64,000 bases of DNA, from contig NZ_CP066775.1 of NCBI RefSeq assembly GCF_009754905.2, forward strand, positions 124,001-188,000, written 5' to 3'. Positions 44,159-54,165 of the stretch are shown here, in pieces. Under the pieces are notes generated by a model. The model saw only the letters and a list, made by a program, of their open reading frames with translations. It ran no database searches and was not told where the DNA came from. The position numbers and the translations under genes are program-made. How positions within the stretch are numbered: position 1 is the first letter of the stretch; each line of letters opens with the position of its first letter. Source of the stretch: Mucilaginibacter ginkgonis (lineage in GTDB: Bacteria; Bacteroidota; Bacteroidia; Sphingobacteriales; Sphingobacteriaceae).

Positions 44159-45133
44159 ATGAAAATTAGTTTCGATTTCGAGAAGCCGCTGGCAGAACTG
44201 CAGCAGCAGATAGAAAAAATAAAACAGGTTGAAGACAAAACAAAAGTTCCGATGGGTGCTACCCTGGCAGAGCTGGAAGATAAGTTTGAGACCACCAAAA
44301 AGCAAGTGTACGCCAACCTTACCGGCTGGCAAAAGGTGCAGATATCGCGCCATGCAGAGCGCCCTTACACATTGCAATACCTGGAGCTGATGTGCGATGA
44401 TTTTATTGAATTGCACGGCGACCGCACAGTAGGCGACGACAAGGCCATTATTGGTGGCTTTGGTTCAATTGGTGGCCACACCGCCATGTTTATAGGCCAC
44501 CAAAAAGGCCGCAACACAAAGGAAAGACAATACCGCAATTTCGGTATGGCCAACCCCGAGGGTTACCGCAAGGCTTTACGCCTGATGAAAATGGCCGAAA
44601 AATTTAATAAGCCTATCATTACGCTGATAGATACCCCGGGCGCATTCCCCGGACTGGAAGCGGAAGAACGCGGGCAAGGGGAGGCCATAGCCCGTAACTT
44701 GCTGGAGATGTCTGTGCTTAAAGTGCCTGTCATTTGCGTGGTGATTGGCGAAGGTGCGTCAGGCGGTGCGATAGGTATTGGCATTGGTGACAAAGTTTAT
44801 ATGCTGGAGCATACCTGGTATTCTGTAATTTCTCCGGAGTCATGCTCATCTATTTTATGGCGCAGCTGGGACTACAAAGAAAAAGCTGCCGAGGTGTTGA
44901 AACTTACATCGGGCGAGATGCTGAAAAACAAATTGATAGACGGTATAATCAAAGAACCACTTGGCGGCGCACACCAGGACGCTATAGCGATGGCGGCGAC
45001 CTTGAAAAAGCAATTGCTTAAAGATTTGAAATCCCTACAGGAAAGAAACATCGACGAACTGGTGAACGAGCGCGTAGACAAATTTACGTCTATGGGCGTA
45101 GTTTATGATGAAGATGTTGCTCCTGCGGAGTAG
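44159..45133 (+). CDS. accA: Acetyl-CoA carboxylase carboxyltransferase, alpha subunit
   Basis: A 324-residue protein of normal length for AccA. It begins with a helical part ([15 protein letters not shown]) and continues with the crotonase-like core containing [31 protein letters not shown] and the conserved end region VRERVDK-like (VNERVDKF). AccA with AccD transfers the carboxyl group to acetyl-CoA, giving malonyl-CoA for fatty-acid synthesis. The start is ATG at 44159. The gene is a separate unit on the plus strand. Confidence 0.98.
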   Translation: MKISFDFEKPLAELQQQIEKIKQVEDKTKVPMGATLAELEDKFETTKKQVYANLTGWQKVQISRHAERPYTLQYLELMCDDFIELHGDRTVGDDKAIIGGFGSIGGHTAMFIGHQKGRNTKERQYRNFGMANPEGYRKALRLMKMAEKFNKPIITLIDTPGAFPGLEAEERGQGEAIARNLLEMSVLKVPVICVVIGEGASGGAIGIGIGDKVYMLEHTWYSVISPESCSSILWRSWDYKEKAAEVLKLTSGEMLKNKLIDGIIKEPLGGAHQDAIAMAATLKKQLLKDLKSLQERNIDELVNERVDKFTSMGVVYDEDVAPAE

Positions 45134-45210
45134 ATGCGCAGATGTGCTGATGAGTAAAATGTGCACATGTGAAAATTTAATTGACTTCCTCGTTTAAATT
45201 AGGAGGGTTT

Positions 45211-45242
45211 AATTCCCCTCTTGAGAGGGGTAGGGGTGTGTT
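45211..45242 (+). repeat. Interspersed CCCCTC hairpin repeat, copy 1
   Basis: CCCCTCTTGAGAGGGG hairpin followed by TAGGGGTGTG. A nearly identical copy, inverted, is at 56082-56114. Confidence 0.85.
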
Positions 45243-45560
45243 CTTTATTAGCAACACTAATTAAAATACAAAGGAGTAGCCGGCGGCTTATTCCCTTTTT
45301 TATTGGCGAGGTGTTTCACTGTTTCGCCTGAAACAGTGTTTCAAAAGTGTTTCATACTTTTAAGTATCTGACACGATAATGCTTTTTGCTAATTTTCAAC
45401 GTGTTACAGCGTTTACCTGCAAGCACTACTTTGTCAGTATGACACTGTTTTTGCCAGTTTTTCGATGACAAACTGGTGCCACTGAAACAGCCGTACCTAT
45501 CAGACAACTATGAGAATTTCTCCTGAGCATAGGCAGCCGGAAAGCTTGCGCGTTAGCGCC

Positions 45561-45584
45561 CTTGTTGGTGTTGTCACCAACAAG
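45561..45584. repeat. TTGGTG/CACCAA palindrome repeat, copy 1
   Basis: CTTGTTGGTG and CACCAACAAG separated by TTGT. A related copy lies at 48859-48880. Confidence 0.8.
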
Positions 45585-45781
45585 TTGTGTTCAAACTGTA
45601 TTTACCTCTCCCCAACCCTCTCCGAAGGAGAGGGAGCCGAAAGTGAATCTCAAATCAATGCTATCGTAAGCGTGGATGTGGCTTAAACTACCCAACCTAA
45701 TAGGAAGACAACCCTACCTTAATTTCGGAACCTTATTCAGTATTATCGTCTAAATTATAAATCGCTGAATCTCTCATTTTT

Positions 45782-45849
45782 ATTCATTCATTCTATCACT
45801 CACTAATTCATTCATTCTATCACTCACTCATTCTATCATTCCCTCATTT
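45782..45849. repeat. Short tandem array of ATTCATTCTATCACTCACT-like units
   Basis: Repeated CATTC, TCTATCACTCAC and TCATT units run for about 70 bases. No spacer pattern like that of CRISPR is present. Confidence 0.7.
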
Positions 45850-46176
45850 ATCTCCTTGTTTAAATGTCTATAACTTTCGTGCCTTAATGTCAGGCCGAAT
45901 GCCGAAATTGCCTTAACAACCTATTAGAAATTTTATTTGTGGCAGTTGATAAACTATTTGCGCTGCCACGCACTCTAATAAAGAGTTAGTAAATTGAATT
46001 TGCGGGCAATCCGTCAAATAAATTATCGTTTTATTGCAATAATTGATAGATTGCCACCGCACAAAAAGCATAACCGGGAGCCGGCGTAAACTTGGCAATA
46101 TTGTTGTCAATGCTAGTGTCAGGTCCTGCGAGCATATAAGTTTCAGGGCCGTTTAAAATTTATTCGAAAGGTTTTT

Positions 46177-48714
46177 ATGGAAGCAAAATTTTCGCCGCGT
46201 GTTAAAGACGTTATCACCTACAGCAGGGAAGAAGCGCTTAGACTTGGCCACGATTATATAGGTACCGAGCATCTGCTGCTGGGGCTTATACGCGATGGCG
46301 ATGGTATGGCTATTAAGCTGCTTAGGGGGCTTAACGTTGATACTACCCGTTTGCGCCGTGCTGTTGAAGATGCTGTTAAAGGCACAACAGGCACAAACAT
46401 GAATGTGGGTAATATCCCGCTGACTAAACAAGCAGAGAAAGTATTAAAGATCACTTACCTGGAAGCAAAGATATTTAAGAGCGACGTGATAGGTACAGAG
46501 CATTTGTTACTGTCTATCCTCCGTGACGAGGATAATATTGCCTCTCAGTTATTGACACAGTTCCACGTTAATTACGAGATATTTAAAAATGAAGTGGAAT
46601 CGCACAAAAACAACGTTACAGACGAGATGCCGGGTTCATCTACAGGTGGCGACGACGATTTTAAAGATGAAGAATCGTTCAGCCAGCCAAAAAAGGTGTC
46701 GGACATTAAATCTAAAACGCCCGTTCTTGACAACTTTGGCCGCGATTTAACCCGCGCTGCCGAAGATGGTAAACTCGACCCGATAGTTGGCCGTGAAAAA
46801 GAGATAGAGCGCGTATCGCAGATCCTGTCGCGCCGTAAAAAGAATAACCCTATTTTAATAGGTGAGCCTGGTGTGGGTAAATCTGCCATTGCAGAGGGTT
46901 TAGCATTGCGTATTGTTCAGCGAAAGGTGTCGCGCGTATTATTTAACAAACGTGTGGTAACGCTTGATCTGGCTTCCCTTGTGGCAGGTACCAAATACCG
47001 AGGCCAGTTTGAAGAGCGTATGAAAGCCGTGATGAATGAACTGGAAAAATCGCCGGACGTGATCCTTTTCATTGATGAGATACACACCATTGTAGGCGCG
47101 GGCGGTGCTTCGGGCTCACTTGATGCATCAAACATGTTTAAACCTGCTTTGGCACGTGGCGAGATACAATGCATTGGCGCTACAACGCTTGATGAGTACC
47201 GTCAGTACATTGAGAAAGATGGTGCTTTGGACCGCCGTTTCCAGAAGGTAATGGTTGAGCCGGCTTCGCCCGATGAAACCATTGAGATTTTGACCCGCAT
47301 TAAAGACAAGTACGAAGAGCACCATGGCGTAACTTATACTGACGAGGCCATTAAAGCTTGTGTTGCTTTAACCGCGCGCTATATTACCGACAGGTTTTTA
47401 CCTGATAAAGCTATAGACGCTTTGGACGAATCTGGCTCACGCGTTCACCTGACCAATATCCACGTGCCGCAAAACATTTTGGATATTGAGCAAAAGATAG
47501 AGCAAATTAAGGTTGAAAAGAACCGCGTTGTACGCAGCCAGAAATATGAAGAAGCGGCTAAACTGCGTGATACCGAAAAGCATTTGTTAGAAGAGTTGGA
47601 GCAGGCCAAAGGCGTTTGGGAGGCCGAAACAAAATCTAAACGCTATACCGTTACAGAAGAAAACGTTGCCGAAGTTGTAGCGATGATGACCGGTATACCG
47701 GTACAGAAAGTTGGCCAGGGCGATAGCCAGAAATTGCTGCAGATGACAGAGAGCATTAAAGGTAAGATCATCGGTCAGGATGACGCGGTTAAGAAATTAA
47801 CCAAAGCCATTCAGCGTACTCGTGCCGGGTTGAAAGACCCGAAGAAGCCGATAGGTTCATTCATTTTCTTAGGCCCTACCGGTGTTGGTAAAACAGAACT
47901 GGCAAAAGAACTTGCCCGCTTTATGTTTGATACCGAGGACGCGCTGATACAGATAGACATGAGCGAGTACATGGAAAAATTCGCCGTGTCGCGCTTGGTA
48001 GGTGCGCCTCCGGGCTATGTAGGTTATGAAGAAGGCGGACAATTAACAGAAAAAGTACGCCGCAAGCCTTACGCAGTAGTGTTGCTGGACGAGATAGAAA
48101 AAGCACACCCTGATGTGTTTAACATCCTGTTACAGGTATTGGATGAAGGCCAGCTAACCGACTCACTGGGCCGTAAGGTCGACTTTAGGAACACCATTAT
48201 CATCATGACGTCTAACATTGGCGCACGCCAGTTGAAAGACTTTGGTCAAGGTGTTGGTTTCAGCACAACTGCTAAAACTAACCAGGCAGACGCGCACTCG
48301 AGAGGTGTGATAGAGAATGCTTTGAAGCGAGCCTTTGCGCCGGAGTTCTTGAACCGCGTTGATGATGTAATCGTGTTCAATTCATTGAGCAAAGAAGACA
48401 TCTTCCAGATCATCGATATTGAACTGGCTGGCTTATTTGACCGTATCAACGGTTTAGGCTACAAAATCGAGCTTACTTTGAACGCTAAAGAGGTGATCGC
48501 CGATAAAGGTTACGATTCGCAATTTGGAGCCCGCCCGCTAAAACGTGCTATCCAGAAATACCTGGAAGACCCGATTGCCGAAGAGATACTTAAAGGCGAA
48601 CTTGGTGAAGGCGATACCATGCTGATAGATTTTGATAAAGATGCAGATGGCATAGTGATCACCGCCAAAGGTGCCGACAAAGGCACGCCAAAGCAAGAAG
48701 AAGAGCAGCAATAA
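46177..48714 (+). CDS. clpC: ATP-dependent Clp protease ATP-binding subunit ClpC
   Basis: An 845-residue AAA+ unfoldase. Two Clp N-terminal repeats at about residues 5-150 ([23 protein letters not shown] and [17 protein letters not shown]) are followed by AAA domain 1 with Walker A GEPGVGKS (Gly229-Ser236) and Walker [13 protein letters not shown]-like coiled segment ([17 protein letters not shown]) separates it from AAA domain 2 with Walker A GPTGVGKT (Gly566-Thr573) and [11 protein letters not shown]. Length and domain order match ClpC. It unfolds substrates for the ClpP protease. A terminator follows its stop. Confidence 0.98.
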   Translation: MEAKFSPRVKDVITYSREEALRLGHDYIGTEHLLLGLIRDGDGMAIKLLRGLNVDTTRLRRAVEDAVKGTTGTNMNVGNIPLTKQAEKVLKITYLEAKIFKSDVIGTEHLLLSILRDEDNIASQLLTQFHVNYEIFKNEVESHKNNVTDEMPGSSTGGDDDFKDEESFSQPKKVSDIKSKTPVLDNFGRDLTRAAEDGKLDPIVGREKEIERVSQILSRRKKNNPILIGEPGVGKSAIAEGLALRIVQRKVSRVLFNKRVVTLDLASLVAGTKYRGQFEERMKAVMNELEKSPDVILFIDEIHTIVGAGGASGSLDASNMFKPALARGEIQCIGATTLDEYRQYIEKDGALDRRFQKVMVEPASPDETIEILTRIKDKYEEHHGVTYTDEAIKACVALTARYITDRFLPDKAIDALDESGSRVHLTNIHVPQNILDIEQKIEQIKVEKNRVVRSQKYEEAAKLRDTEKHLLEELEQAKGVWEAETKSKRYTVTEENVAEVVAMMTGIPVQKVGQGDSQKLLQMTESIKGKIIGQDDAVKKLTKAIQRTRAGLKDPKKPIGSFIFLGPTGVGKTELAKELARFMFDTEDALIQIDMSEYMEKFAVSRLVGAPPGYVGYEEGGQLTEKVRRKPYAVVLLDEIEKAHPDVFNILLQVLDEGQLTDSLGRKVDFRNTIIIMTSNIGARQLKDFGQGVGFSTTAKTNQADAHSRGVIENALKRAFAPEFLNRVDDVIVFNSLSKEDIFQIIDIELAGLFDRINGLGYKIELTLNAKEVIADKGYDSQFGARPLKRAIQKYLEDPIAEEILKGELGEGDTMLIDFDKDADGIVITAKGADKGTPKQEEEQQ

Positions 48715-48737
48715 TTTTTTGTTGTTATACAATAGCA

Positions 48738-48774
48738 AAGCCTCCCGGCAGTTAATGCAGGGAGGCTTTTTTTA
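48738..48774 (+). terminator. clpC terminator
   Basis: Stem AAGCCTCCC pairs with GGGAGGCTT across a 13-base loop, followed by TTTTTTA. It ends the clpC unit. Confidence 0.88.
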
Positions 48775-48802
48775 TGAGTAATAATAAGCAGGCAACAAAT
48801 TT

Positions 48803-48831
48803 GTCATTGCGAGGTACGAAGCAATCTCGTA
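48803..48831. repeat. GTCATTGCGAG repeat, partial copy
   Basis: Begins GTCATTGCGAG, then GTACGAAGCAATC, matching the first end of the complete copies at 48940 and 62682. The other end is missing. Confidence 0.8.
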
Positions 48832-48858
48832 GTTTTCAGGTGTATAACTTTTGTGCCG

Positions 48859-48880
48859 CTGTTGGTGTTGTCACCAACAG
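48859..48880. repeat. TTGGTG/CACCAA palindrome repeat, copy 2
   Basis: CTGTTGGTG and CACCAACAG separated by TTGT, as at 45561-45584. A degenerate second motif follows at 48890-48912. Confidence 0.78.
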
Positions 48881-48939
48881 CTACCTAAACTTGTTGGTAA
48901 CAACACCAATAAGGGCGTGTAGAGGAAAAAATAGTAAGC

Positions 48940-49041
48940 GCGTCATTGCGAGCAACGCGAAGCAATCCCCGATTAGTTGATCGAGTCTGTAAGTAGGGAT
49001 TGCCCCGTCGGCCGATTGCAATCGGGACTTCTCGCAATGAC
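48940..49041. repeat. GTCATTGCGAG repeat, complete copy A
   Basis: A unit of about 100 bases that starts GTCATTGCGAG and ends CTCGCAATGAC. The ends are inverted copies of each other. A matching unit lies at 62682-62767. Confidence 0.85.
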
Positions 49042-49064
49042 GGTTTAATGAATAATTTGGTCAA

Positions 49065-51461
49065 ATGTTCAGCATATTAAAAAAAGAGATCGTTTTATAT
49101 TTAAGCTCGCTGGTAGCATACGTTACCATTGGGATTTTCCTTATTGTGCTGGGCTTGTTCCTTTGGGTTTTCCCCGATACCAGCATCCTGGCCTATGGGT
49201 ACGCAACGCTCGACAGCCTGTTTAGCACCGCTCCATACTTGTTTATGTTTTTAGTGCCGGCCATTACCATGAGGTCGCTGGCTGAGGAGCGTAAGGAAGG
49301 AACATTTGAATTACTTGCTACCCGGCCCATTACGTTTAGCCAAATTATTACAGGCAAATTTTTAGCCTGCGTATTATTGGTGCTATTTGCATTGCTGCCT
49401 ACCTTGGTTTATTATTATTCGGTTGGCGTGCTGGGCAATCCGCAATGGAATATTGATGGTGGCGAAGTAGCCGGGTCTTACATAGGCTTGTTTCTTTTAG
49501 GGGCGGCATTTGTGGCGGTAGGCCTTTTTGCATCAGCCATCACTAAAAACCAGATCATCGCGTTTACTGTGGCCGTTTTTTTATGCTTCTTTTTTTTCAG
49601 TGGTTTTGATTCGCTAAGCGGACTGCTTTCACTACAGGATACGTCTATCGCTGACCTGGGCATCAATTCGCATTACGCGTCCGTTAGCCGCGGTGTTTTA
49701 GATACCCGCGACCTGTTTTATTTTGTAGCGCTCACATCGTTTTTTTTATTGCTGGCACTGCTTGCATTAAAGCAACAAATGCAGCGCAAAGCATTTAAGC
49801 GCGACACCGGCATTTTTGCAGGCATAACAGTTGCGGCTGTCATTTTAACTTTCACACTTTTTACCCGTGTGGACTTTACTGCCGATAAACGCTTCACACT
49901 CTCTGCAGTGAGTCGCAATATGGTTGACAGCTTGCGCGAACCTGTGAAAGTTACCGTTTACCTGCAAGGCGATAACCTGCCTGCAGGGTTCAAGCGCTTG
50001 CAAGGCGCCACACGCGACATGCTAAACGATTTGCAGGCCTATAGTCATCGCCGATTGCTGTTCAGGTTTGTCGATCCGTTAAAAGGGTTGGACCAGGCCG
50101 GGCAGGATACCGTTATAAAAAACATGGTGGGAGCGGGTATAGAGCCAACCAACCTGTCAGTGAAAACAGATGACGGGCTGATACAAAAACTGATCGTCCC
50201 GGCGGCGGTCGTTTCATCAGGCGAAAATGAGATACCCGTCAATTTACTGCAGCGCCGGATTGGTCTTAGTGATGATGAGGTATTGAATAATTCGATACAA
50301 AACCTTGAATACGCTTTTGCATCGGCGATAAAGAAAGCGACGACCGGCGGAAGGCCGCAGTTGGGCATAACAGAAGGCCACCACGAACTGGATAATAACC
50401 AGCTTAAGGGCGCCATCGACGCCTTGTCTGCAAACTTCTATGTTGGCAGGGTAGACCTAAGTAAAATTGCACTAAAGGATCTGTTAAAGCTGAAACTTTT
50501 GGTGATAGCCAAGCCAGACAAGCCATTTACTGAAGCTGAGAAATTTAAAATAGACCAGTACCTGATGCATGGCGGTAACATCATCTGGAGCATAGACCAG
50601 GTAAGCGCCGAGCTGGACAGCATGCGCCGCCATGGCGGTACGCAGCTGGCTTTCCCAAAACAACTGAACCTCGACGATCAGCTATTCACTTATGGTGTAC
50701 GTATCAATTATGATCTGATAGCCGACTTGAACAGCTCGCAGATACCCATTGCAACCGGAAGCAGCGGCGGGCAGGCGCAAATACAAATGGTACCCTGGTT
50801 GTTTAATCCGCTATTGATGCCAACGTCGCAAAATCCTATTGTCAAAAATGTGGACGGCATCAGCACACAATTTATCAGCACCATTGATACGCTTGACGTT
50901 AAAGGCATTAAAAAGACGGTGCTGCTTACTACATCGCCATACAATAACAAAATTGGCGCGCCGCATACCATATCACTGGACGCTGTGGCGCAGCAGCCCG
51001 ACGTGAAAGCATTTCAAAACAAGCCTAAAATGGTTGCTGTTTTACTGGAGGGTAGCTTTAAGTCGGATTTTAAAAACCGACCTATGCCCGACAGCGTAAA
51101 AGATGCAGGAGAGGTGCTTTCCAAGAGCAAACCCGCAAAGATGATCGTCATCAGCGATGGTGATATTTTCAAGAACCAGGTGGCTGCTGATGGCTCGGCT
51201 TACCCACTCGGTTTTGACCATTATACACAGCAAACATCGGGCAACAAAACGCTGCTGTTGAACATGGTAGACTACCTTACCGGCGATACGCGCCTGATTG
51301 CCTTGCGTAACAAAGAGGTAAAACTTAGGGTATTGGATAAAGCTCGCGTAAGGAGCGAAAAGTTGTGGTGGCAATTAGTTAATAACATAGTCCCGGTTGC
51401 CTTAGTGTTGATATTTGCTATTTTTCAACATTATATAAGGCGGCGAACGTATGCCCATTAA
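49065..51461 (+). CDS. gldG: GldF-GldG fusion, gliding-motility-type ABC transporter protein
   Basis: A 798-residue membrane protein. The first 240 residues resemble GldF, an ABC-2 permease with about six transmembrane helices, including MRSLAEERKEGTFELLATRPI. The following region resembles GldG: a helix near residue 255, then a large soluble part with TRVDFTADKRFTLSAVS, and a C-terminal helix. GldF and GldG are usually separate proteins. With the ATPase GldA they form an ABC transporter needed for gliding and secretion in some Bacteroidota. The ATP-binding gene is not adjacent. dnaN follows on the same strand. Confidence 0.85.
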   Translation: MFSILKKEIVLYLSSLVAYVTIGIFLIVLGLFLWVFPDTSILAYGYATLDSLFSTAPYLFMFLVPAITMRSLAEERKEGTFELLATRPITFSQIITGKFLACVLLVLFALLPTLVYYYSVGVLGNPQWNIDGGEVAGSYIGLFLLGAAFVAVGLFASAITKNQIIAFTVAVFLCFFFFSGFDSLSGLLSLQDTSIADLGINSHYASVSRGVLDTRDLFYFVALTSFFLLLALLALKQQMQRKAFKRDTGIFAGITVAAVILTFTLFTRVDFTADKRFTLSAVSRNMVDSLREPVKVTVYLQGDNLPAGFKRLQGATRDMLNDLQAYSHRRLLFRFVDPLKGLDQAGQDTVIKNMVGAGIEPTNLSVKTDDGLIQKLIVPAAVVSSGENEIPVNLLQRRIGLSDDEVLNNSIQNLEYAFASAIKKATTGGRPQLGITEGHHELDNNQLKGAIDALSANFYVGRVDLSKIALKDLLKLKLLVIAKPDKPFTEAEKFKIDQYLMHGGNIIWSIDQVSAELDSMRRHGGTQLAFPKQLNLDDQLFTYGVRINYDLIADLNSSQIPIATGSSGGQAQIQMVPWLFNPLLMPTSQNPIVKNVDGISTQFISTIDTLDVKGIKKTVLLTTSPYNNKIGAPHTISLDAVAQQPDVKAFQNKPKMVAVLLEGSFKSDFKNRPMPDSVKDAGEVLSKSKPAKMIVISDGDIFKNQVAADGSAYPLGFDHYTQQTSGNKTLLLNMVDYLTGDTRLIALRNKEVKLRVLDKARVRSEKLWWQLVNNIVPVALVLIFAIFQHYIRRRTYAH

Positions 51462-51467
51462 TTTTTT

Positions 51468-51475
51468 TACTTTTG
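51468..51475 (+). promoter_or_regulatory. Candidate -7 box of dnaN
   Basis: TACTTTTG matches TAnnTTTG, 22 bases before the dnaN ATG. The -33 element is not clear. Confidence 0.45.
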
Positions 51476-51497
51476 ATAGAACTAATTCCCTAAGGAA

Positions 51498-52622
51498 ATG
51501 AGATTTATTGTTTCGACCTCAACTTTACTAAAGCAATTGCAGTCGGTAAGCGGCGCATTGAGCAACAGTACGGTTTTACCCATACTCGAAAACTTTTTAT
51601 TTGAAATAAAAGACGGTGTGCTCACTATATCTGCAACAGATCTGCAGACCAGCATGACCACTTCGCTTTCTGTTGAAGCTAAAGAAAACGGCCGCATCGC
51701 TATACCATCGCGCATATTGTTAGATACGCTAAAATCATTGCCGGAGCAGCCTATAGCGTTCTCTGTGGATGAAAAAACATTCGCGGTTGAGATTAACGCC
51801 GGCGATGGTAAATACAAACTGAGTGGCGAGAACGGCGACGATTTCCCTAAGATTCCCGTGGTTGAAAATGCATCGTCGGTTAATTTACCGGCATCTGTAT
51901 TGGCAGAAGCAATCAATAAAACCATTTTCGCGGTTAGTAATGACGAATTGCGCCCGGCGATGACAGGTGTATACGCCCAGCTCACTACTTCTTCTTTTAC
52001 ATTCGTGGCAACAGACGCGCATAAATTGGTGCGTTACCGCCGTAAGGACGCCAAGGCCGATGCAACCACCTCTTTCATCCTGCCTAAAAAAGCATTGAAT
52101 TTGTTGAAGTCTTCTCTGCCGTCTGACGATGTGAACGTTGCTATTGAATATAACAACACAAGCGCGTTCTTCAAATTCGGCAACATCAATCTGGTTTGCC
52201 GTTTAATAGACGAGCGTTACCCGGATTATGAAGCTGTTATCCCGCAGAATAACACCAACAAACTGACAATTGACCGTCTGGCGTTCTTAGGCTCTCTAAG
52301 CCGTGTAGCAATATATGCCAACAAAACAACGCACCAGGTAAGGTTAAAGATCACCGGCAGCGAGCTAAATATATCATCAGAAGATATCGATTTTGCTAAT
52401 GAAGCGCACGAGCGTTTGGCATGCCAGTATGAGGGTGACGATCTGGAAATTGGTTTCAACGCGCGTTTCCTTATAGAGATGTTGCGTAACCTTGCTTGCG
52501 AAGAAGTTAACCTCGAAATGTCGACCCCTAACCGTGCAGGCTTGTTATTGCCTGTTGGCGGTGATGAAAACGAAGACGTGCTCATGCTGGTTATGCCGGT
52601 AATGCTTAACAGCTATGCGTAA
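51498..52622 (+). CDS. dnaN: DNA polymerase III beta subunit (sliding clamp)
   Basis: A 374-residue protein of the normal length for a beta clamp, with three homologous domains. Characteristic segments are MRFIVSTSTLLKQLQSVSGAL at the start, VLPILENFLFE, and a final VMPVMLNSYA. The clamp encircles DNA and tethers the polymerase. The gene is not beside dnaA here, which is normal in Bacteroidota. The start is the ATG at 51498, about 36 bases after the previous gene. A terminator follows the stop. Confidence 0.98.
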   Translation: MRFIVSTSTLLKQLQSVSGALSNSTVLPILENFLFEIKDGVLTISATDLQTSMTTSLSVEAKENGRIAIPSRILLDTLKSLPEQPIAFSVDEKTFAVEINAGDGKYKLSGENGDDFPKIPVVENASSVNLPASVLAEAINKTIFAVSNDELRPAMTGVYAQLTTSSFTFVATDAHKLVRYRRKDAKADATTSFILPKKALNLLKSSLPSDDVNVAIEYNNTSAFFKFGNINLVCRLIDERYPDYEAVIPQNNTNKLTIDRLAFLGSLSRVAIYANKTTHQVRLKITGSELNISSEDIDFANEAHERLACQYEGDDLEIGFNARFLIEMLRNLACEEVNLEMSTPNRAGLLLPVGGDENEDVLMLVMPVMLNSYA

Positions 52623-52645
52623 ACCAAGCGATAAAATATAAGAAG

Positions 52646-52676
52646 GTCCGGCCAATTCAAAAGCCGGACTTTTTTG
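52646..52676 (+). terminator. dnaN terminator
   Basis: GGTCCGGC pairs with GCCGGACT (one G-T pair), followed by TTTTTTG. It ends the dnaN unit. Confidence 0.85.
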
Positions 52677-52729
52677 TTTGCAGACAATAAAAGATATTTG
52701 CGCCTGTTATATTACAGGCGGTTGTGTAA

Positions 52730-53392
52730 ATGAAGGTAAGGCATCTGTTTTTTCTGATAGCAATTATTGCAGGATTTAGTTCGTGCAAGCCGTCTTATGA
52801 TGTGGTACCGGCGACAGGTCTCCCCAGCTATCTGAATGTGATCAACAGCACGCAGGATACCATAAATATTTTTTTAAATGGCACCCGCCAAAATAACACC
52901 ACAACCATCTTCCCATTAGGAAATACCAACTATCTGAATGTCGCTAGTGGCACCAATAATTTCGACTTCCGCAGAAATGGATCGCCCGTAATGTTATTTA
53001 GCAAAACACTGGCCTTAAAGGACACCACTTACCAAACCGTGTTCGTGTGCGGAGAATCTGCCGATAAAGCGTTTATTACCCGTGATACATTGAAATCCAG
53101 CACTATCGGTGCAAGGGTTAGATTTGTAAACACCGCTGATGGTGCGGGCAGCCTGGATCTCTCTATTAATGATGTCTTCACCGCACGCGGGTTTGCATTC
53201 CAAAAGTTAGGCGGCTATGCAGATGTTGCCGCGGGCACTACATCGTTGAAAGTTTATTATACAGGGACAACCATCCCGGCAGCGACCAAAACTGTGGCGT
53301 TAACCACAGGTTCGCTATATACTGTATATGTTAAAGCTACGTCTGTCGCTACGGGTAAGCCCATAATTACAATCGGTTTGTTTGGGAAATAG
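52730..53392 (+). CDS. DUF4397-domain lipoprotein (first of a tandem pair)
   Basis: A 220-residue lipoprotein with lipobox FSSC (Cys19). The mature part consists of DUF4397-type beta-sandwich segments: LPSYLNVINSTQDTINIFLNG, then VRFVNTADGAGSLDLSIND, and a final YTVYVKATSVATGKP. The family is widespread on Bacteroidota surfaces, with no assigned function. The next gene, of the same domain type, begins two bases after its stop. Confidence 0.82.
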   Translation: MKVRHLFFLIAIIAGFSSCKPSYDVVPATGLPSYLNVINSTQDTINIFLNGTRQNNTTTIFPLGNTNYLNVASGTNNFDFRRNGSPVMLFSKTLALKDTTYQTVFVCGESADKAFITRDTLKSSTIGARVRFVNTADGAGSLDLSINDVFTARGFAFQKLGGYADVAAGTTSLKVYYTGTTIPAATKTVALTTGSLYTVYVKATSVATGKPIITIGLFGK

Positions 53393-53393
53393 A

Positions 53394-54125
53394 ATGGGCA
53401 GAACAGGTAAATATATTTTCAATATAATGGCGCTTTTATTTGCGGCCTTCCTGGTAATTCCTGCTTTTACAAGTTGCAAGAAGACCACTGATACAACCAC
53501 CACATCTGCTATTAGCAGCACGCGCTTACGCATAGCAAACCTCAGCCCCGATCTTTTGCCGGTTAATTTGTATATCAATAATCAGCCGGTAAATAATTTT
53601 CTTACACCATACAGATACCCAACACCTTCCCAATATTTTTATCTGCTAAATATTGGCGTTCCGCTACAAATACGGTCGGCAGGTGGTACACAATCCACCG
53701 TTGCAGAGGACGACGTAAACCTCACTACCAGCAATGCCAAGTTCACGTTCCTGGTAACGGGCTTACGGGCTGATAGCACCATCCGTACCATCTTTCTGGT
53801 AGACACAACAAGCACTCCCGCTATAGGACAAGGCAAGGTGCGGTTTGTAAATGCCTCACCAAGGTCTGTTAGCCTGGATATTTATGCCAACGGCACTAAG
53901 CTAGTCCCTAACGGGGTTAATTATCTCAGCGCTTCTAACTTTGTTGCCTTACCCGCGGGCAATTACGATATCAGGGTCTATTTAAAAGGCGACCAGACCA
54001 ATATTCTGAAAGAGATTAATCCGTTTACTGTTCAGGATAGCCGCATTTATTCTATATACGCGCATGGATTAGTCGGCCGTACAGATACCTCTGCATTTGC
54101 CTTAGACACGCTTATCCATAGATAG
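53394..54125 (+). CDS. DUF4397-domain lipoprotein (second of a tandem pair)
   Basis: A 243-residue lipoprotein with lipobox FTSC (Cys28), of the same domain type as its neighbour (RLRIANLSPDLLPVNLYINNQ, VRFVNASPRSVSLDIYANG). An in-frame TTG at 53382 lies inside the previous gene. The ATG at 53394, two bases after the previous stop, gives a better signal peptide and is preferred. The two genes are probably a tandem duplication in one operon. Confidence 0.82.
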   Translation: MGRTGKYIFNIMALLFAAFLVIPAFTSCKKTTDTTTTSAISSTRLRIANLSPDLLPVNLYINNQPVNNFLTPYRYPTPSQYFYLLNIGVPLQIRSAGGTQSTVAEDDVNLTTSNAKFTFLVTGLRADSTIRTIFLVDTTSTPAIGQGKVRFVNASPRSVSLDIYANGTKLVPNGVNYLSASNFVALPAGNYDIRVYLKGDQTNILKEINPFTVQDSRIYSIYAHGLVGRTDTSAFALDTLIHR

Positions 54126-54165
54126 GGTTTACCGAATATTTTTAGCTTTGCGTAAAATTTAGCCT

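Larger units (their letters stand above)
45134..46176. other. Repeat-rich gap of about 1 kb
   Basis: No gene is supported here. It contains a palindromic repeat with CCCCTCTTGAGAGGGG (45211-45242), a CTTGTTGGTG/CACCAACAAG palindrome (45561-45584), a CTCTCCGAAGGAGAG hairpin (45613-45627), and a short tandem array (45782-45849). The region before clpC should hold its promoter. Confidence 0.6.
48775..49064. other. Repeat-filled gap between clpC and the gldF/gldG gene
   Basis: Contains a partial GTCATTGCGAG repeat, the second TTGGTG/CACCAA palindrome, and one complete repeat unit (48940-49041). No gene. Confidence 0.7.

Noticed and set aside
45782..45849. CRISPR array
   Set aside because: Short unequal tandem units without spacers or cas genes.
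53382..53393. TTG start for the second DUF4397 gene
   Set aside because: It lies inside the previous gene, and the ATG at 53394 gives a normal signal peptide.
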